A stretch of 64,000 bases of DNA from contig CM082587.2 in assembly GCA_040954595.2 (NCBI GenBank), positions 12,276,001 to 12,340,000 of the forward strand, written 5' to 3'. Both the position numbers and the translations under genes were made by a program. The notes below the pieces were generated by a model. That model was not told the origin of the DNA. It ran no database searches and saw only the letters and a program-made list of their open reading frames with translations. The first letter of the stretch is position 1. Every line of letters begins with the position of its first letter. This DNA comes from Balanoglossus misakiensis (taxonomy: Eukaryota; Hemichordata). Below, one piece after another: positions 41,601 through 54,920 of this stretch.

Positions 41601-43770
41601 TGGGTCAACAGTTGGCGTTCAAGGGTTAGAGTTTAATGGTCAAGGGTTCTAGGGTCAAGGGTTTAAAGGTCAAGCATTAAGGGTCAGTTATCAAGTTTAG
41701 GGTTTAAGGGTCAAGAGTTTAGTTTCAAGGGTCAAGGGTTAGATTTCAAGGCTCAAAGGTCGAGGGTTATGGATCAAATGTCAAGGGTAAGAGTTCAAGG
41801 GTCAAATGTGAGAGTTCAAGGGTTAGAGTTCAAGGGTTAGAGATCAAGAGTCAAGGGTAAGAGTTCAAGGGTCAAATGTTAGAGTTCAAGGGTTCAAGAG
41901 TTAAATTTCAAGGGTCAAAGGTCAAGGGTGAGAGATCATGACTCAAGGGTCAAATGTTAGAGTTCAAGAGTGAAGGATTAGAGTTCAAGGGTCAAAGGTC
42001 AAGGGTCAAAGATCAAGGATTATAGTTGATGGGTCAACAGTTGGCGTTCTAGGGTTAGAGTTTAATGGTCAAGGGTTCTAGGGTCAAGGGTGTAAGGGTC
42101 AAGCATTAAGGCTCAGTTGTCAAGTTTAGGGTTTAACATTTATTATTAGAGAGTAACGGAGAGAGAATGGGATGGAGAGTGAGGGGGAGGAGAAGAGAGA
42201 GTTCAAGGGTTAGAGTTCAAGGGTCAAAGATCAAGGGTTAGAGATCAATAGTCAAGGGTAAGAGTTCAAGGGTCAAAGGTCAAGGGTTAGAGTTAAAGAG
42301 TTGGAGATTGAGGGTCAAAGGTTCAAGGGTAAGAGCTCAAGGGTCAAGGGTTGGAGTTCATGGGTCAAAGGTTCAATGGCCAGAGTCCAAGGTTCAAGGG
42401 GTCAAGAGTTAGAGTTCAAGAGTTGGAGATCGAGGGTCATGGGGTCAAGGGTAAGAGCTCAAGGGTCAAGGGTTAGAGTTCATGGGTCAAAGGTTTAATG
42501 GTTGGAGTCCAAGGTTCAAGGGGTCAAGGATCAAGGGTTAGAGTTCAAGGGGTCAAGGGTCAAGGGTTAGAGTTCAAGAGTTGGAGATCGAGGGTCAAGG
42601 GGGTCAAGGGTCAAGGCTATGAGCACAAGGATCAAGGGTTAGAGTTCAAGGGGTCAAGGGTCAAGGATTTGAGTTCAACGGTCAAGGGTTAGAGTTCACC
42701 AGCCAAGGATTTGAGTTCAAGGGTCAAAGGTCAAGGGTTAGAGTTCAAGAGTTGGAGATCAAGGGGTCAAGGGTCAAAGGTCAAGGATTATTGTTGATGG
42801 GTCAACAGTTGGCGTTCAAGGGTTAGAGTTTAATGGTCAAGGGTTCTAGGGTCAAGGGTTTAAGGGTCAAGCATTCAGGGTCAGTTGTCAAGTTTTGGGT
42901 TCAAGGATCAAGAATTTTGTTTCAAGGGTCAAGGGTTAAATATCAAGGGTCAAAGGTCAAGGGTTAGAGATCAAATGTCAAGGATAAGAGTTCAAGGGTC
43001 AAATGTTAGAGTTAAAGGGTTCGAGTTCAAGGGTCAAGGGTTAGAGTTCAAGCGACAAAGGTCAGGGGTTAGAGTTCAAGAGTTGGAGATCAAGGGTCAA
43101 AGGTCATGGATTATAGTTGATGGGTCAACAGTTGACGTTCAAGGGTTATAGTTTAAGGGTCAAGGGTTTAAGGGTCAAGCATTATGGGTCAGTTGTTAAG
43201 TTTAGGGTTTAAGGGTCAAGTGTTTTGTTTCAAGGGTCAAAGGTTAGATTTCAAAGGTCATAGGTCAAGGGTTAGAGATCAAATGTCAAAGGTAAGAGTT
43301 CAAGGGTCAAGGTAACAGTTCAAGGGTCAAGGGTAAGAGCTCATGGGTCAAGGGTTGGAGGTCATGGGTCAAAGGTTCAATGGTTAGAGTCCAAGGTTCA
43401 AGTGGTCAAGGATCAAGTGTTGGAGTTCAATGGTCAAGGATTAGAGTTCAAAGGTCAATGGTTAGAGTTTAAGAGTTGGAGATTGAGGGTCAAGGGGTCA
43501 AGGGGTCAAGGGTCAAAGGTCAAGGATTATAGTTGATGGGTCAAGCAGGGTCAGTGGTCAGGTTCAAGAGTCAAGAGTTTTGGGTTCAAGGGTCTAAGGT
43601 CAAGGGTTAGAGATCAAGACTCAAGGGTCAAATGTTAGAGTTCAAGGGTCAAAGGTCAAGGGTTTAAGAGTTGGAGATCGAGGGTCAAGGGGTTCAAGGG
43701 TTATAGTTCAGACAGCTGGTCAATGGTCAAAGGTAAAGTGTTAGAGATCGAGAGTCAAGGGTCAAATATT
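38690..43770 (+). repeat. TCAAGGG-type minisatellite, left arm
   Basis: About 5 kb built from 7-bp words such as TCAAGGG, TTAGAGT and TCAAAGG, purine-rich on this strand. Longer modules recur: a head with GAGAGAGAATGGGATGGAGAG (starting near 38686, 41451 and 42129) and a segment GTTGATGGGTCAACAGTTGG (near 39600, 40155, 40763, 41118, 41349, 41596, 42027, 42794, 43118). Open frames of 62-107 aa (VKGQGSR-like) are 7-codon translations of the repeat, not genes. Confidence 0.93.
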
Positions 43771-44320
43771 AAAAACATGCGATATGGAAATAACATCGCT
43801 TTTGTATTGTATAACCCTTGCCTGGGATAAACACCTGATAGAGCATTATGTTTCCTATAATTCATAATGTACATAAATAATTCCAGATCAGCGCTGCTTG
43901 CAGCTTTAATAATTCTCCAAAATTCGACCGGATTTCGAAAACCGCATAACCTATGGGGCTGAAACTTGGTAGGGTGATAGGGACCAATGATTGCAGTGGC
44001 TCGTAAATATTTAATTAGTCACATGATAGGGCTGGAGGTCTGGTTTTGGTTGGAGGCCCACCATGGGGTCAAAATTTTATGCCCCAATTTTGGGTGACCT
44101 TTGACTTACTTTCTCATATCTCAGCATCCAGAGCAGTTAGACCCCTGGCGTTTGGGATGATTGAGCACACAATGGAGTCTTTATACACGAAATTTTGTGA
44201 CCTTAGGGAAGCCTTTCACTTCGATGTACAATTTCTTCTTTCTTCAGTTCATTAAAATTGTTGCCCATTGAGCCGATTCACCTATTGTGTACGTGTGTTC
44301 ATTTAATAAAAGGAATAGCA
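43771..44320. other. Non-satellite spacer
   Basis: Sequence between minisatellite and CA-rich satellite. The first ~40 bp resemble an AT-rich satellite monomer in reverse orientation (ACATGCGATATGGAAATAAC against ACATGCGATATGAAACTAAC near 55962). The remainder (TTGGTAGGGTGATAGGG and similar) looks like diverged interspersed DNA. No gene. Confidence 0.45.
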
Positions 44321-44620
44321 CTCAAATCAAATCAAATTGAAATAAATGAAATTAAATTAAATCGAAATCATATTATTAATGTTATAAAATTAAATTAGAG
44401 TAAAATAAATTATATTAATTAAATCAAATAAAAATCAAATTAAATCAAAACAAAACAAATTAATTAAAATACATTATATTAAACAATCAAATTAAGTTAA
44501 ATCCATCTGTCATTCATCCATCATTTATACATCCATCTGTTACCATCCATCTTTGAACCATCCTAATATTCATCTATCACCCATCCCATCTATCATCCAT
44601 AGATCATTCATCCACACTCA
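44321..44620. repeat. AAATTAAAT-rich block and degenerate CATC repeats
   Basis: A simple A/T block with short AAATCAAAT-like words to about 44,505, then CATCCATC-type words leading directly into the 570-bp satellite, whose own 5' part also contains CATCTATCATCCAT. Confidence 0.75.
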
Positions 44621-47600
44621 TCCCGAAACCTAATCCTTACTGGGACCCCACATTAATCCCATGACCCAATCCCCTTCGTACCTCAAAACCTCACCCCGAA
44701 GTCAGTCCCAGAATTGTACTCTCAAAAAATACTTTATTACTCAAACACCAATCATCGATCCAATTCCAAACTTACACTTTCACCATCCCGTCACTACTCC
44801 CACCCAACTTCACCCCAGCCTATTCCCACTCGTTCCCCCATCATCACCCTGGCCTCCTTCACCAAAACCGCAGCAGACCACATAATGCCTCCCTCTTTTA
44901 CTCCACACCTTACACCCACCACAAATCCTAGCCATCACCCAACCTATCATAGCCCAAACAACCCAAACCCAAACAAAATTGACCCTAGCCCCACTTATCA
45001 TCATCCAAGCTATCAATGCTCAACGGCAACCCAAATAACTTAAAGATTGGCATAAATCCAAACTCATACCACTGCCACCCCAAATATACAAAACCAAGAC
45101 GATATTACGAACCAATACCTACCATTTGTAGCAAATACACGACCAAAGATTTGATCCCATCTATCATCCATATATCATCCTTCCACACTCATGCCGAAAC
45201 CTAATCCTTACTGTGGCCCCACCCTAATCCGATAACCCAATCAACTTCGTACCTCAAACATCACCCCGAAGTCAATGCAAGAATTATACTATCAAAAAAA
45301 TTCATATTACTCAAACACCAATCACCTATCAAACTATAATGTTAAACTAACTCAGCTACCACTCACCACCCCGTCACCACTCCCACCCAACTTTACCCAA
45401 ACCTATTCACACTCGCACTCCCATCACCACCCTGGCCTCCTTCACCAAAACCGCACCATCTCTTACACCACACCTTACACCAACCACAAATTTAAATCCT
45501 GGCAGTCACCCAACCTATTATGCCAAAACAATCCAAACCAAATCAAAATTGACCCTACCCTAAGCCTACCATCAATACCCGACGGCAAACCAAATAACAC
45601 TTAACTCATACCGCTGCCGCTCCAACAATACATCAGGACTCTTTTTTTACAAACCATTTGTAGAAAATAGACGACCAAAGATTTAATCCCTTCAAATATT
45701 CATCTATCACCCATCCCATCTATCACCCATATATTATTCATCCACACTCATCCCAAAATCAAATCCTTACTGGAACCCCACCTTAAACCAATGACCCAAT
45801 CCCATCGTACCTCAAACCCCTACCCGAAGTCAATCCCAGTATTGTACTCTCAAAAAATACCTTATTGCTCAAACACCAATCATCGATCAAACTCTAAACT
45901 TAAACTAACTCACACGACCTTGTCAGCTATCACCCACCACCCCAACACCACTCACATCCAACTTTACCCGAACATACTCCTACTCGTACCCTCATCACCA
46001 CCCTGGCCTCCTTCACCAAAACCGCACCAGACCCTATAATGCCTCAATCTCTTACGTGACCACCACAAATCCTAGCCATCACTCAACCTATCATAGCCCA
46101 AACAAACCAAACTCAATCATTCTTGCCCCACTTATCATCAACCAAGCCATCAATGCTCAACGGTGGTAACCCAAATAACACTTAACTTAAAGATTGGCAT
46201 AAACCAAACTCATACCACTGCCACCCGAAATATACAACACCAAGACTATTACGAACCAATACCTACCATTTGTAGCAAATACACGACCAAAGATTTGATC
46301 CCATATATCATCATTCCACACTCATCCCGAAACTTAATCCTTACTGGGCCCCACCCTAATCCGATAACCCAATCAACTTCGTACCTCAAACATCACCCCG
46401 AAGTCAATGCAAGAATTATACTATCAAAAAAATTCATATTACTCAAACACCAATCACCTATCAAACTATAATGTTAAACTAAATCAGCTACCACTCACCA
46501 CCTCGTCACCACTCCCACCCAACTTTACCCAAACCTATTCACACTCGCACTCCCATCACCATCCTGGCCTCCTTCACCAAAACCGCACCATCTCTTACAC
46601 CACACCTTACACCAACCACCAATTAAAATCCTGGCAGTCTCCCAACGTATTATGCCAAAACAATCCAAACCAAATCAAAATTGACCCTAGCCTAAGCCTA
46701 CCATCAATACCCGACGGCCAACCAAATAACACTTAACTCATACCACTGCCACTCCAACAATACATCAGGACTCTTTTTCACGAACCAAAACTTACCATTT
46801 GTAGAAAATAGGCGACCAAAGATTTAATCCCTTCAAATATTCATCTATCACCCATCCCATCTATCACCCATATATCATTCATCCACACTCATCCAAAAAC
46901 CTAATCCTTACGGAACCCCACCTTAAACCAATGACCCAATCCCATTCGTACCTCAAACCTCTCCCCGAAGTCAATCCCAGTGTTGTACTCTCAAAAATAC
47001 CTTATTGCTCAAACAACAATCATCGATCCAAATCAAAACCTAAACTAACTCACACGACCTTGTCAGCTATCACCCACCACCCCAACACCACTCACACCCA
47101 ACTTTACCCGAACATACTCCTACTCGCACCCTCATCACCACCCTTGCCTCGTTCACCAAAGCCGCACCAGACCCTATAATGCCTCAATCTCTTACGTGAC
47201 CACACCTTATTCCCACCACAAATCCTAGCCATCACTCAACCTATCATAGCCCAAACAAACCAAACTCAATCATTCTTTCCCCACTTATCATCAATGCATC
47301 AATGCATCAATTCTCAACGGTGGTAACCCAAATAATATTTAACTTAAAGATTGGCCTAAACCAAACTCATACCACTGCCACCCTGAATATACAACACCAA
47401 TACCTACCATTTGTAGCAAATACACGCCCAATGATTTGATCCCATCTATCATCCGTATATCATCCTTCCACACTCATCCCGAAACCTAATCCTTACTGGG
47501 ACCCCAATTTAAACCGACACAATCCACATCTTACCTCAAACCTCGACCCGAAGTCAATCCCAGAATTGTACTCTTAAAAAATACGTTATTACTCAAACAA

Positions 47601-47990
47601 CAATCACCGATCCAACTCCAAACTTAAACTAAGGCTCGCGACCTTGCCAGCTATCACCACTACCACACAACTTTACCCCAACCTATTCCCACGCACTCCT
47701 ATCAGCACCCAGACCTACATCCCCAAAGCCGCACTAGCCCCACCACAATCCTGGCAGTCACCCAACCTATCATAACTCAATTATCCCAAACCAAATCAAA
47801 ATTGACCCTAGCCCTAACATTGCCCAAGCATGTTATCAATACTCGAAGGCCACCCAAATAACTCTTAATGTAACAAAAATCCAAACTCGTACTGCTAACC
47901 CAACTAATTTAAAACGCTTTTACGCTATTCCGAACCAAAACCTGCAATTTTTATACACGACCAAAGATCCTGACCATATAAGAACTCACT
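44621..47990 (+). repeat. ~570-bp CA-rich satellite, A/B dimers
   Basis: The AATCCTTAC anchor recurs at 44632, 45203, 45762, 46336, 46903 and 47488, spacing 559-585 bp. Units at 45203 and 46336 share CCGATAACCCAATCAACTTC; units at 45762 and 46903 share AACCAATGACCCAATCCCAT. That gives 1,133- and 1,141-bp dimers. Each unit has the LINE 3' sequence (CTGGCCTCCTTCACCAAAAC...). The strand is almost free of G. Frames of 62-109 aa here are repeat translations. Confidence 0.9.
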
Positions 47991-50900
47991 TCTGTCAATA
48001 ATACAAACTCCTACAAATTCTCTGACAGCTAATTAATAAAATTTATTTATTAAGGATTCAAAACAATGGAAATCAATTTGAATCATCTTTTTGAAAATAT
48101 TATTTAAAACTCATTATTTGGGTGCAAATATGATGATTATTCTATATTCCAAGTATAAATTAAAAATGACTCATTTATCATTTCCAATTAAAAAAAGGCT
48201 TAAAACATTAACTTTGTTTTCGAAAATATAAACACCCCTTGTGGATATATAGAGAATCAACATTTACCGACACCCATCTCGCTTGTGTGATATGAGAGTA
48301 ATAACTCTTCCAAGAGAGACTTTGTCACACATTGTTTATTTCAAATGAAAATGATTTAAAAAGCGATTTCAACATAAATACACAATGATTAAATGCTTCA
48401 GAACACTTTAAAATCATTCGAAATCTTTAAATACAATACCAAAACGATATTTGGTCCATAACGTACGTTTTTGATAAAAATTATTAGATAATGATTTCAA
48501 ACTCAAAAACAGCCCATATTTTTAGGCTTTGAAATGATTTTCGTCTATAATAATCTAATTTAATAAGCTAAGTTTTTAATATTTGGAATTATAAACAATT
48601 ATTATGCAAGAATTCACAAAAATGATTTAGCAAGCAATTCCAATATAAATGTTTTTCGAGGCATTGAACCGGTTTTCTATCATTCTAAAGTCTTTTTTAA
48701 AAGTATTACAAAAAAACATTATTTGGCAAGAAAACTGCACAATACGACGCTGTAAAATGTTATTTGTTTCATATTGCATGTTTTAAATAAAAACGATTCA
48801 ATAAGCATTTTAAATTGAAAACCACTTATTTAGGCCAAAAAAAACAATGTGGGATCATTATTAAACCCTTGAAGCTTTATTTTCTCACAAAAATGTTTAA
48901 TACCTTATAAAATCAATGTCATATTCAAAAGGCGTATGTTTAACGGAAATGATTTAACAGGCAATTTCTATATATTTACACCCCTATTAAAGCCTTTGGA
49001 AAACTGTTAAATCATTCTAACCTTTCTTTGAACATAACACAAAACCATTCTTTATTCGGGCCCAAAAACTTTATCGTGCACATTTAACTCAAACACAATC
49101 TTATTTAGGATTATAAACATTCTAAATTACTTTTAAAATTTTTCTCTCGATTTAAGGCTTTTAAACACTTTATAATCATTCAAAAACTTTCATTGAAAGT
49201 ATTACTTAAACACAATATTTTGGCACGAAAACTTCTCAATACGACATAAAAAACGATGTATGTTCCATATTGCTTTTTTACATTTAAAAAGACAAGAAAC
49301 ATTTCAAAACACTAATTTAGGCATGTAAACACTGTTAGAACATTTGGTAAAAAAAAACTATTTAATACGGTATAAAATGATGTTATATGCACATTGTATA
49401 TTTTAAAAAAATATGATTAAATAAACAATCGATACATAAATACACGCATATTTAAAGCTCTAATACAGTAATATATAATTCTTAAACCTTTCTTTGTATA
49501 TATGATAAAAAACTAATTATTTGGGAATGAAAACTGTTTAAAACGATACTAAAACAATGCTTGTTCCATATTTCAGGTTTTAAATAAAAATGATCCGTAA
49601 AGCATTTTAAAGTTAAATACAAACTTATTTAGGCATAAAAAGCACCCTGGTATCATTATTTTACCCGTCTTTGAAATTTGATATAAAACGCATTATTTTT
49701 CACTTAAAGGGTTTAATTACGTTATGAAATTGTTTTTATTCACATTGTTTACTTCAAATGAAAATGTTTTAACAAGCGATTTCAACATGAATGCAACATG
49801 ATTAAAGGCTTCAAAACACTTGAAAATCATTCTAAATAATTTCTTTGAATATAACCATTAATTTGTGCACAAAAACTTTAATTACAATACTAAAACGATA
49901 TATGGTCCATAACGCACTTTTAAATAAAAATTATTAGATAGTGATTTCAAACTCAAAAACACCCAATATTTTTAGGCTTGCGAATTATTTTTATCTGAAA
50001 ATATAATTAACTCCAAAAAACTGATATAAAATAGATGTTTTGATTCGTATATGTATTGAATAAAATCAAATAAGCCAAAATTAAGTTTTTAATATGAAAA
50101 TGATTTAATAAGCAATATAAATGTTTTGCTTATCATTCTAAAGTCTCTTTTGAATGTATTACAAAAAAAAACATTATTTGGCAAGAAAACTGCTCAAAAC
50201 GATATTAAAAACGTTATTAGTTTCATATCGCATGTATTAAATAAAAACGATTCAATAAGCATTTTAAATTCAAAACCACTTATTTATGCTAAAAAACAAT
50301 GTGGGATCATTTTTTAAAAACCTTATTGAAATTTTTTTCTATAACACGCTTTAATTTTTCACAAAAAATGTTTAATACCTTATAGAATCAATGTCATCTT
50401 CACAAAGCGTATGTTTAACGGAAATGATTTAACAAGCAATTTCTATATATTTACACCCCTTTTTAAGCCTTTGGAAAACTGTTAAATCGTTCTAAAACCT
50501 TTCTTTGAACATAACATAAAACCATCCTTTATTTGGGCCCAAAAACTTCATATCGCACATTTAACTCAAACACGGCCTTATTTAGGATTATGAACATTCT
50601 AAATTCCTTTTAAAATTTTTCTCTCGATTAAAGGCTTTTAAACACTTTATATAACTTTTCAATACGACATAAAAAACGATGTTTGTTCCATATTGCTTTT
50701 TTATATCTAAAAAGACAAGAAACATTTCAAAACACTAATTTAGGCATTTAAACACTGTTAGAACATTTGATAAAAAAACTATTTAATACACTATAAAATG
50801 ATATTATATGCACATTGTATATTTTGAAAAAAATATGATTAAATAAACAATCGATACATAAATACACGCATATTTAAAGCTCTAATACAGTAATATATAA

Positions 50901-53900
50901 TTCTTAAACCTTTCTTTGTATAAATGATAAAAAACTAATTATTTGGGAATAAAAACTGTTTAAAACGATACTAAAACAATGCTTGTTCCATATTTCAGGA
51001 AATATAAATAAAAATGATCCGTAAAGCATTTTAAAGTTAAATACAAACTTATTTAGGCATAAGCACGCTCAGATCATTATTTAACCCGTTTTTGACATTT
51101 GATATAAAACGCATTATTTTTCACTTAAAGGGTTTAATTCGGTATAAAATCGTTTTTATTCACATTGATTACTTCAAATGAAAATGTTTTAACAAGCGAT
51201 TTTAACATGAATGCAACATGATTAAAGGCTTCAGAACACTTTAAAATCATTCTAAATCATTTCTTTGAATATGCTACAAAACAACCATTAATTTGTGCAC
51301 AAAAACTTTAAATACAATACTAAAACGATATTCGGTCCATAACGCACTTTTCAATAGAAATTATTAGATAATGATTTCAAATTCAAAAACAACCAATATT
51401 TCTAGGCTTGCGAATTATTTTCATCTGAAAATATAATAAACTCCAAAAACTGATATAAAATAGATGTTTTGATTTGTATATGTATTGAATAAAAATCAAA
51501 TAAGCTAAAATTAAGTTTTTAATTTGAAAATGATTTAATAAGCATTTCCAATATAAATGTTTTGCTTATCATTCTAAAGTCTCTTTTCAATGTATTACAA
51601 AAAAACATTATTTGACAAGAAAACTGCTCAATACGATACTAAAAACGCTGTTAGTTTCATATCGCATGTATTAAATAAAAACGATTCAATAAGCATTTTA
51701 AATTCAAAACCACTTATTTAGGCTAAAAAACAATGTGGGGTCATTATTAAAAACCTTTTTGAAATTTTTTTCTATAACACGCTTTAATTTTTCAAAAAAA
51801 TGTTTAATACCTTATAAAATCAATGTCATATTCACAAAGCGTATGTTTAACGGAAATGATTTAACAAGCAATTTCTATATATTTACATCCCTATTTAAGC
51901 CTTTGGAAAACTGTTAAATCATTCTAAAACCTTTCTTTTAACATAACATAAAACCATCCTTTATTCGGGCCCAAAAACTTCATATCGCACATTTAACTCA
52001 AACACAATCTTATTTAGGATTATAAACATTCTAAATTCCTTTTAAAAATTTTCTCTCGATTTAAGGCTTTTAAACACATTATAATCATTCAAAAACTTTC
52101 ACTGAAAGTATTACTTAAACACAATATTTTGGCACGAAAACTTTTCAATACGACATAAAAAACGATGTATGTTCCACATTGCTTTTTTAAATTTAAAAAG
52201 ACAAGAAACATTTCAAAACACTAATTCAGGCATGTAAACACTGTTAGAACATATGATAAAAAAAACTATTTAATTCGGTATAAAATGATGTTATATGCAC
52301 ATTGTATATTTTGAAAAAAATATGATTAAATAAACAATAGATACATAAATGCACCCATATTTAAAGCTCTAATACAGTAATATGTAATTCTTAAACCTTT
52401 CTTTGTATAGATGATAAAAAACTAATTATTTGGGAATGAAAACTGTTTAAAACGACACTAAAACAATACTTGTTCCATATCAGGTTTTAAATAAAAATGA
52501 TCCGTAAAGCATTTTAAAGTTAAATACAAACTTATTCAGGCATAAAAAGCACCCTGAGATCTTTATTTAACCCGTCTTTGAAATTTGATATGAAACGCAT
52601 TATTTTTCACTTAAAGGGTTTAATTAGGAATAAAATCGTTTTTATTCACATTGTTTTCTTCAAATGAAAATGTTTTAACAAGCGATTTCAACATGAATGC
52701 AACATGATTAAAGGCTTCAGAACACTTTCATTCTAAATCATTTCTTTGAATATGCTACTAAATAACCATTAATTTGTGCACAAAAACTTTAAATGCAATA
52801 CTAAAACGATATTTGGTCCATAACGCACTTTTAAATAGAAATTATTAGATACTGATTTCAAATTCAAAAACACCCAATATTTTTAGGCTTGCGAATTATT
52901 TTCACCTGAAAATATAATAAACTCCAAAAACTGATATAAAATAGATTCGTATACGTATTGAATAAAAATCAAATAAGCCAAAATTAAGTTTTTAATATGA
53001 AAATGATTTAATAAGCAATATAAATGTTTTGCTTATCATTCTAAAGTCTCTTTTGAATGTATTACAAAAAAACATTATTTGGCAAGAAAACTGCTCAAAA
53101 CGATACTAAAAACGTTATTAGTTTCTTATCGCATGTATTAAATAAAAACGATTCAATAAGCATTTTAAATTCAAAACCACTTATTCAGGCTAAAAAAACA
53201 ATGTGGGATCATTTTTAAAAACCTTTTTGAAATTTTTTTCTATAACACGCTTTAATTTTTCACAAAAAATGTTTGATACCTTATAGAATCAATATCATAT
53301 TCACAAAGCGTATGTTTAACTGAAATGATTTAACAAGCAATTTTTTTATATTTACACCCCTATTTAAGCCTTTGGAAAACTGTTAAATCATTCTAAAACC
53401 TTTCTTTGAACATAACATAAAACCATCCTTTATTCGGGCCAGAAAACTTCTTATCGCACATTTAACTCAAACACACCCTTATTTAGTATTATAAACATTC
53501 TAAATTCCTTTTAAAATTTTTCTCTAGATTTAAGGCTTTTAAACACTTTATATAACTTTTCAATAGGACATAAAAAACGATGTTTGTTCCATATTGCTTT
53601 TTTATATCTAAAAAGACAAGATACATTTCAAAACACTAATTTAGGCATGTAAACAATGTTAGAACATTTTATAAAAAAAACTATTTAATACGCTATAAAA
53701 TGATGTTATATGCACATTGTATATTTTGAAAAAAATATGATTAAATAAACAATCGATAGATAAATACACGCATATTTAAAGCTCTAATACAGTAATATAT
53801 AATTCTTAAACCTTTCTTTGTATAAATGATAAAAAACTAATTATTTGGCAATGAAAACTGTTTAAAAAACGATACTAAAGCAATGCTTGTTCCATATTTC

Positions 53901-54920
53901 AGGTTTTAAAAAAAATGATCCGTAAAGCATTTTAAAGTTAATAACAAACTTATTTAGGCATAAAAAGCACCCTGAGATCATTATTTAACCCGTCTTTGAA
54001 ATTTGATATGAAACGCATTATTTTTCACTTAAAGGGTTTAATTCGGTATAAAATCGTTTTTATTCACATTGTTTACTTCAAATGAAAATGTTTTAACAAA
54101 CGATTTCAACATGAATGCAACATGATTAAACACCCAATACTTTTAGGCTTGCGAATTATTTTCATCTGAAAATATAATTAACTCCAAAAACTGATATAAA
54201 ATAGATGTTTTGATTCGTATATGTACTGAATAAAAATCAAATAAACCAAAATTAAGTTTTTAATATGAAAATGATTTAAAAAGCATTTCCAATATAAATG
54301 TTTTCCTTATCATTCTAAAGTCTCTTTTGAATGTATTCCAAAAAGACATTATTTGGCAAGAAAACTGCTCAATACGATACTAAAAACGTTGTTTAGTTTC
54401 ATATCGCATGTATTAAATAAAAACGATTCCATAAGCATTTTGAATCAAAAACCACTTATTCAGGCTAAAAAACAATGTGGGATCATTTTTAAAAACCTTT
54501 TTGAAATTTTTTTCTATAACACGCTTTAATTATTTGGGAATGAAAACTGTTTAAAACGATACTAAAACAATGCTTGTTCCATATTTCAGGTTTTAAATAA
54601 AAATGATCCGTAAAGCATTTTAAAGTTAAATACAAACTTATTTAGGCATAAAAAGCACCCTGAGATCATTATTTAACCCGTCTTTGAAATTAGATATGAA
54701 ACGCATTATTTTTCACTTAAAGGGGTTAATTTTGTATAAAATCGTTTTAATTCTTATTGTTAACTTCAAATTAAAATGTACAAGCGATTTCAACATGAAT
54801 GCAACATGATAAAAGGCTTCAGAACACTTTAAAATCATTCTAAATCATTTCTTTGAATATGCTACAAAATAACCATTAATTTGTGCACAAAAACTTCAAA
54901 TACAATACTAAAACGATATT
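47991..54920 (+). repeat. AT-rich higher-order satellite, forward block
   Basis: About 170-180-bp diverged monomers, each with ATTATTTGG..., AAAACGATACTAAAA, AAATGATT.AATAAGCATTT and CTTATTTAGGC-like landmarks, arranged in a unit of about 1.41-1.49 kb. The anchor AACAAGCGATTT(C) recurs near 48359, 49771, 51191, 52677 and 54094, then early at 54778 (partial unit). The few short frames are spurious. Confidence 0.92.

Noticed and set aside
39964-43151. Open frames of 62-107 aa with repeating VKGQGSR-like peptide, and similar minus-strand frames at 58168-62676
   Set aside because: They are translations of a 7-bp repeat (21 bp equals 7 codons) that stays open by chance; no promoter, splice context or domain.
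38756-43700. Telomere-like GGGTTAG words
   Set aside because: They are part of the TCAAGGGTTAGAGT minisatellite and never form consecutive TTAGGG units.
38690-43770. CRISPR-like regular repeats
   Set aside because: Short degenerate tandem words without unique spacers in a eukaryotic sequence; this is a minisatellite.
44661-47179. Proline/threonine-rich open frames of 62-109 aa
   Set aside because: They recur with the 570-bp satellite unit and reflect its G-poor composition.
51955-51975. Possible CENP-B box (TTCGGGCCCAAAA region in the AT-rich monomers)
   Set aside because: Only the first half of the consensus fits; the CGGG half is absent at the required spacing.
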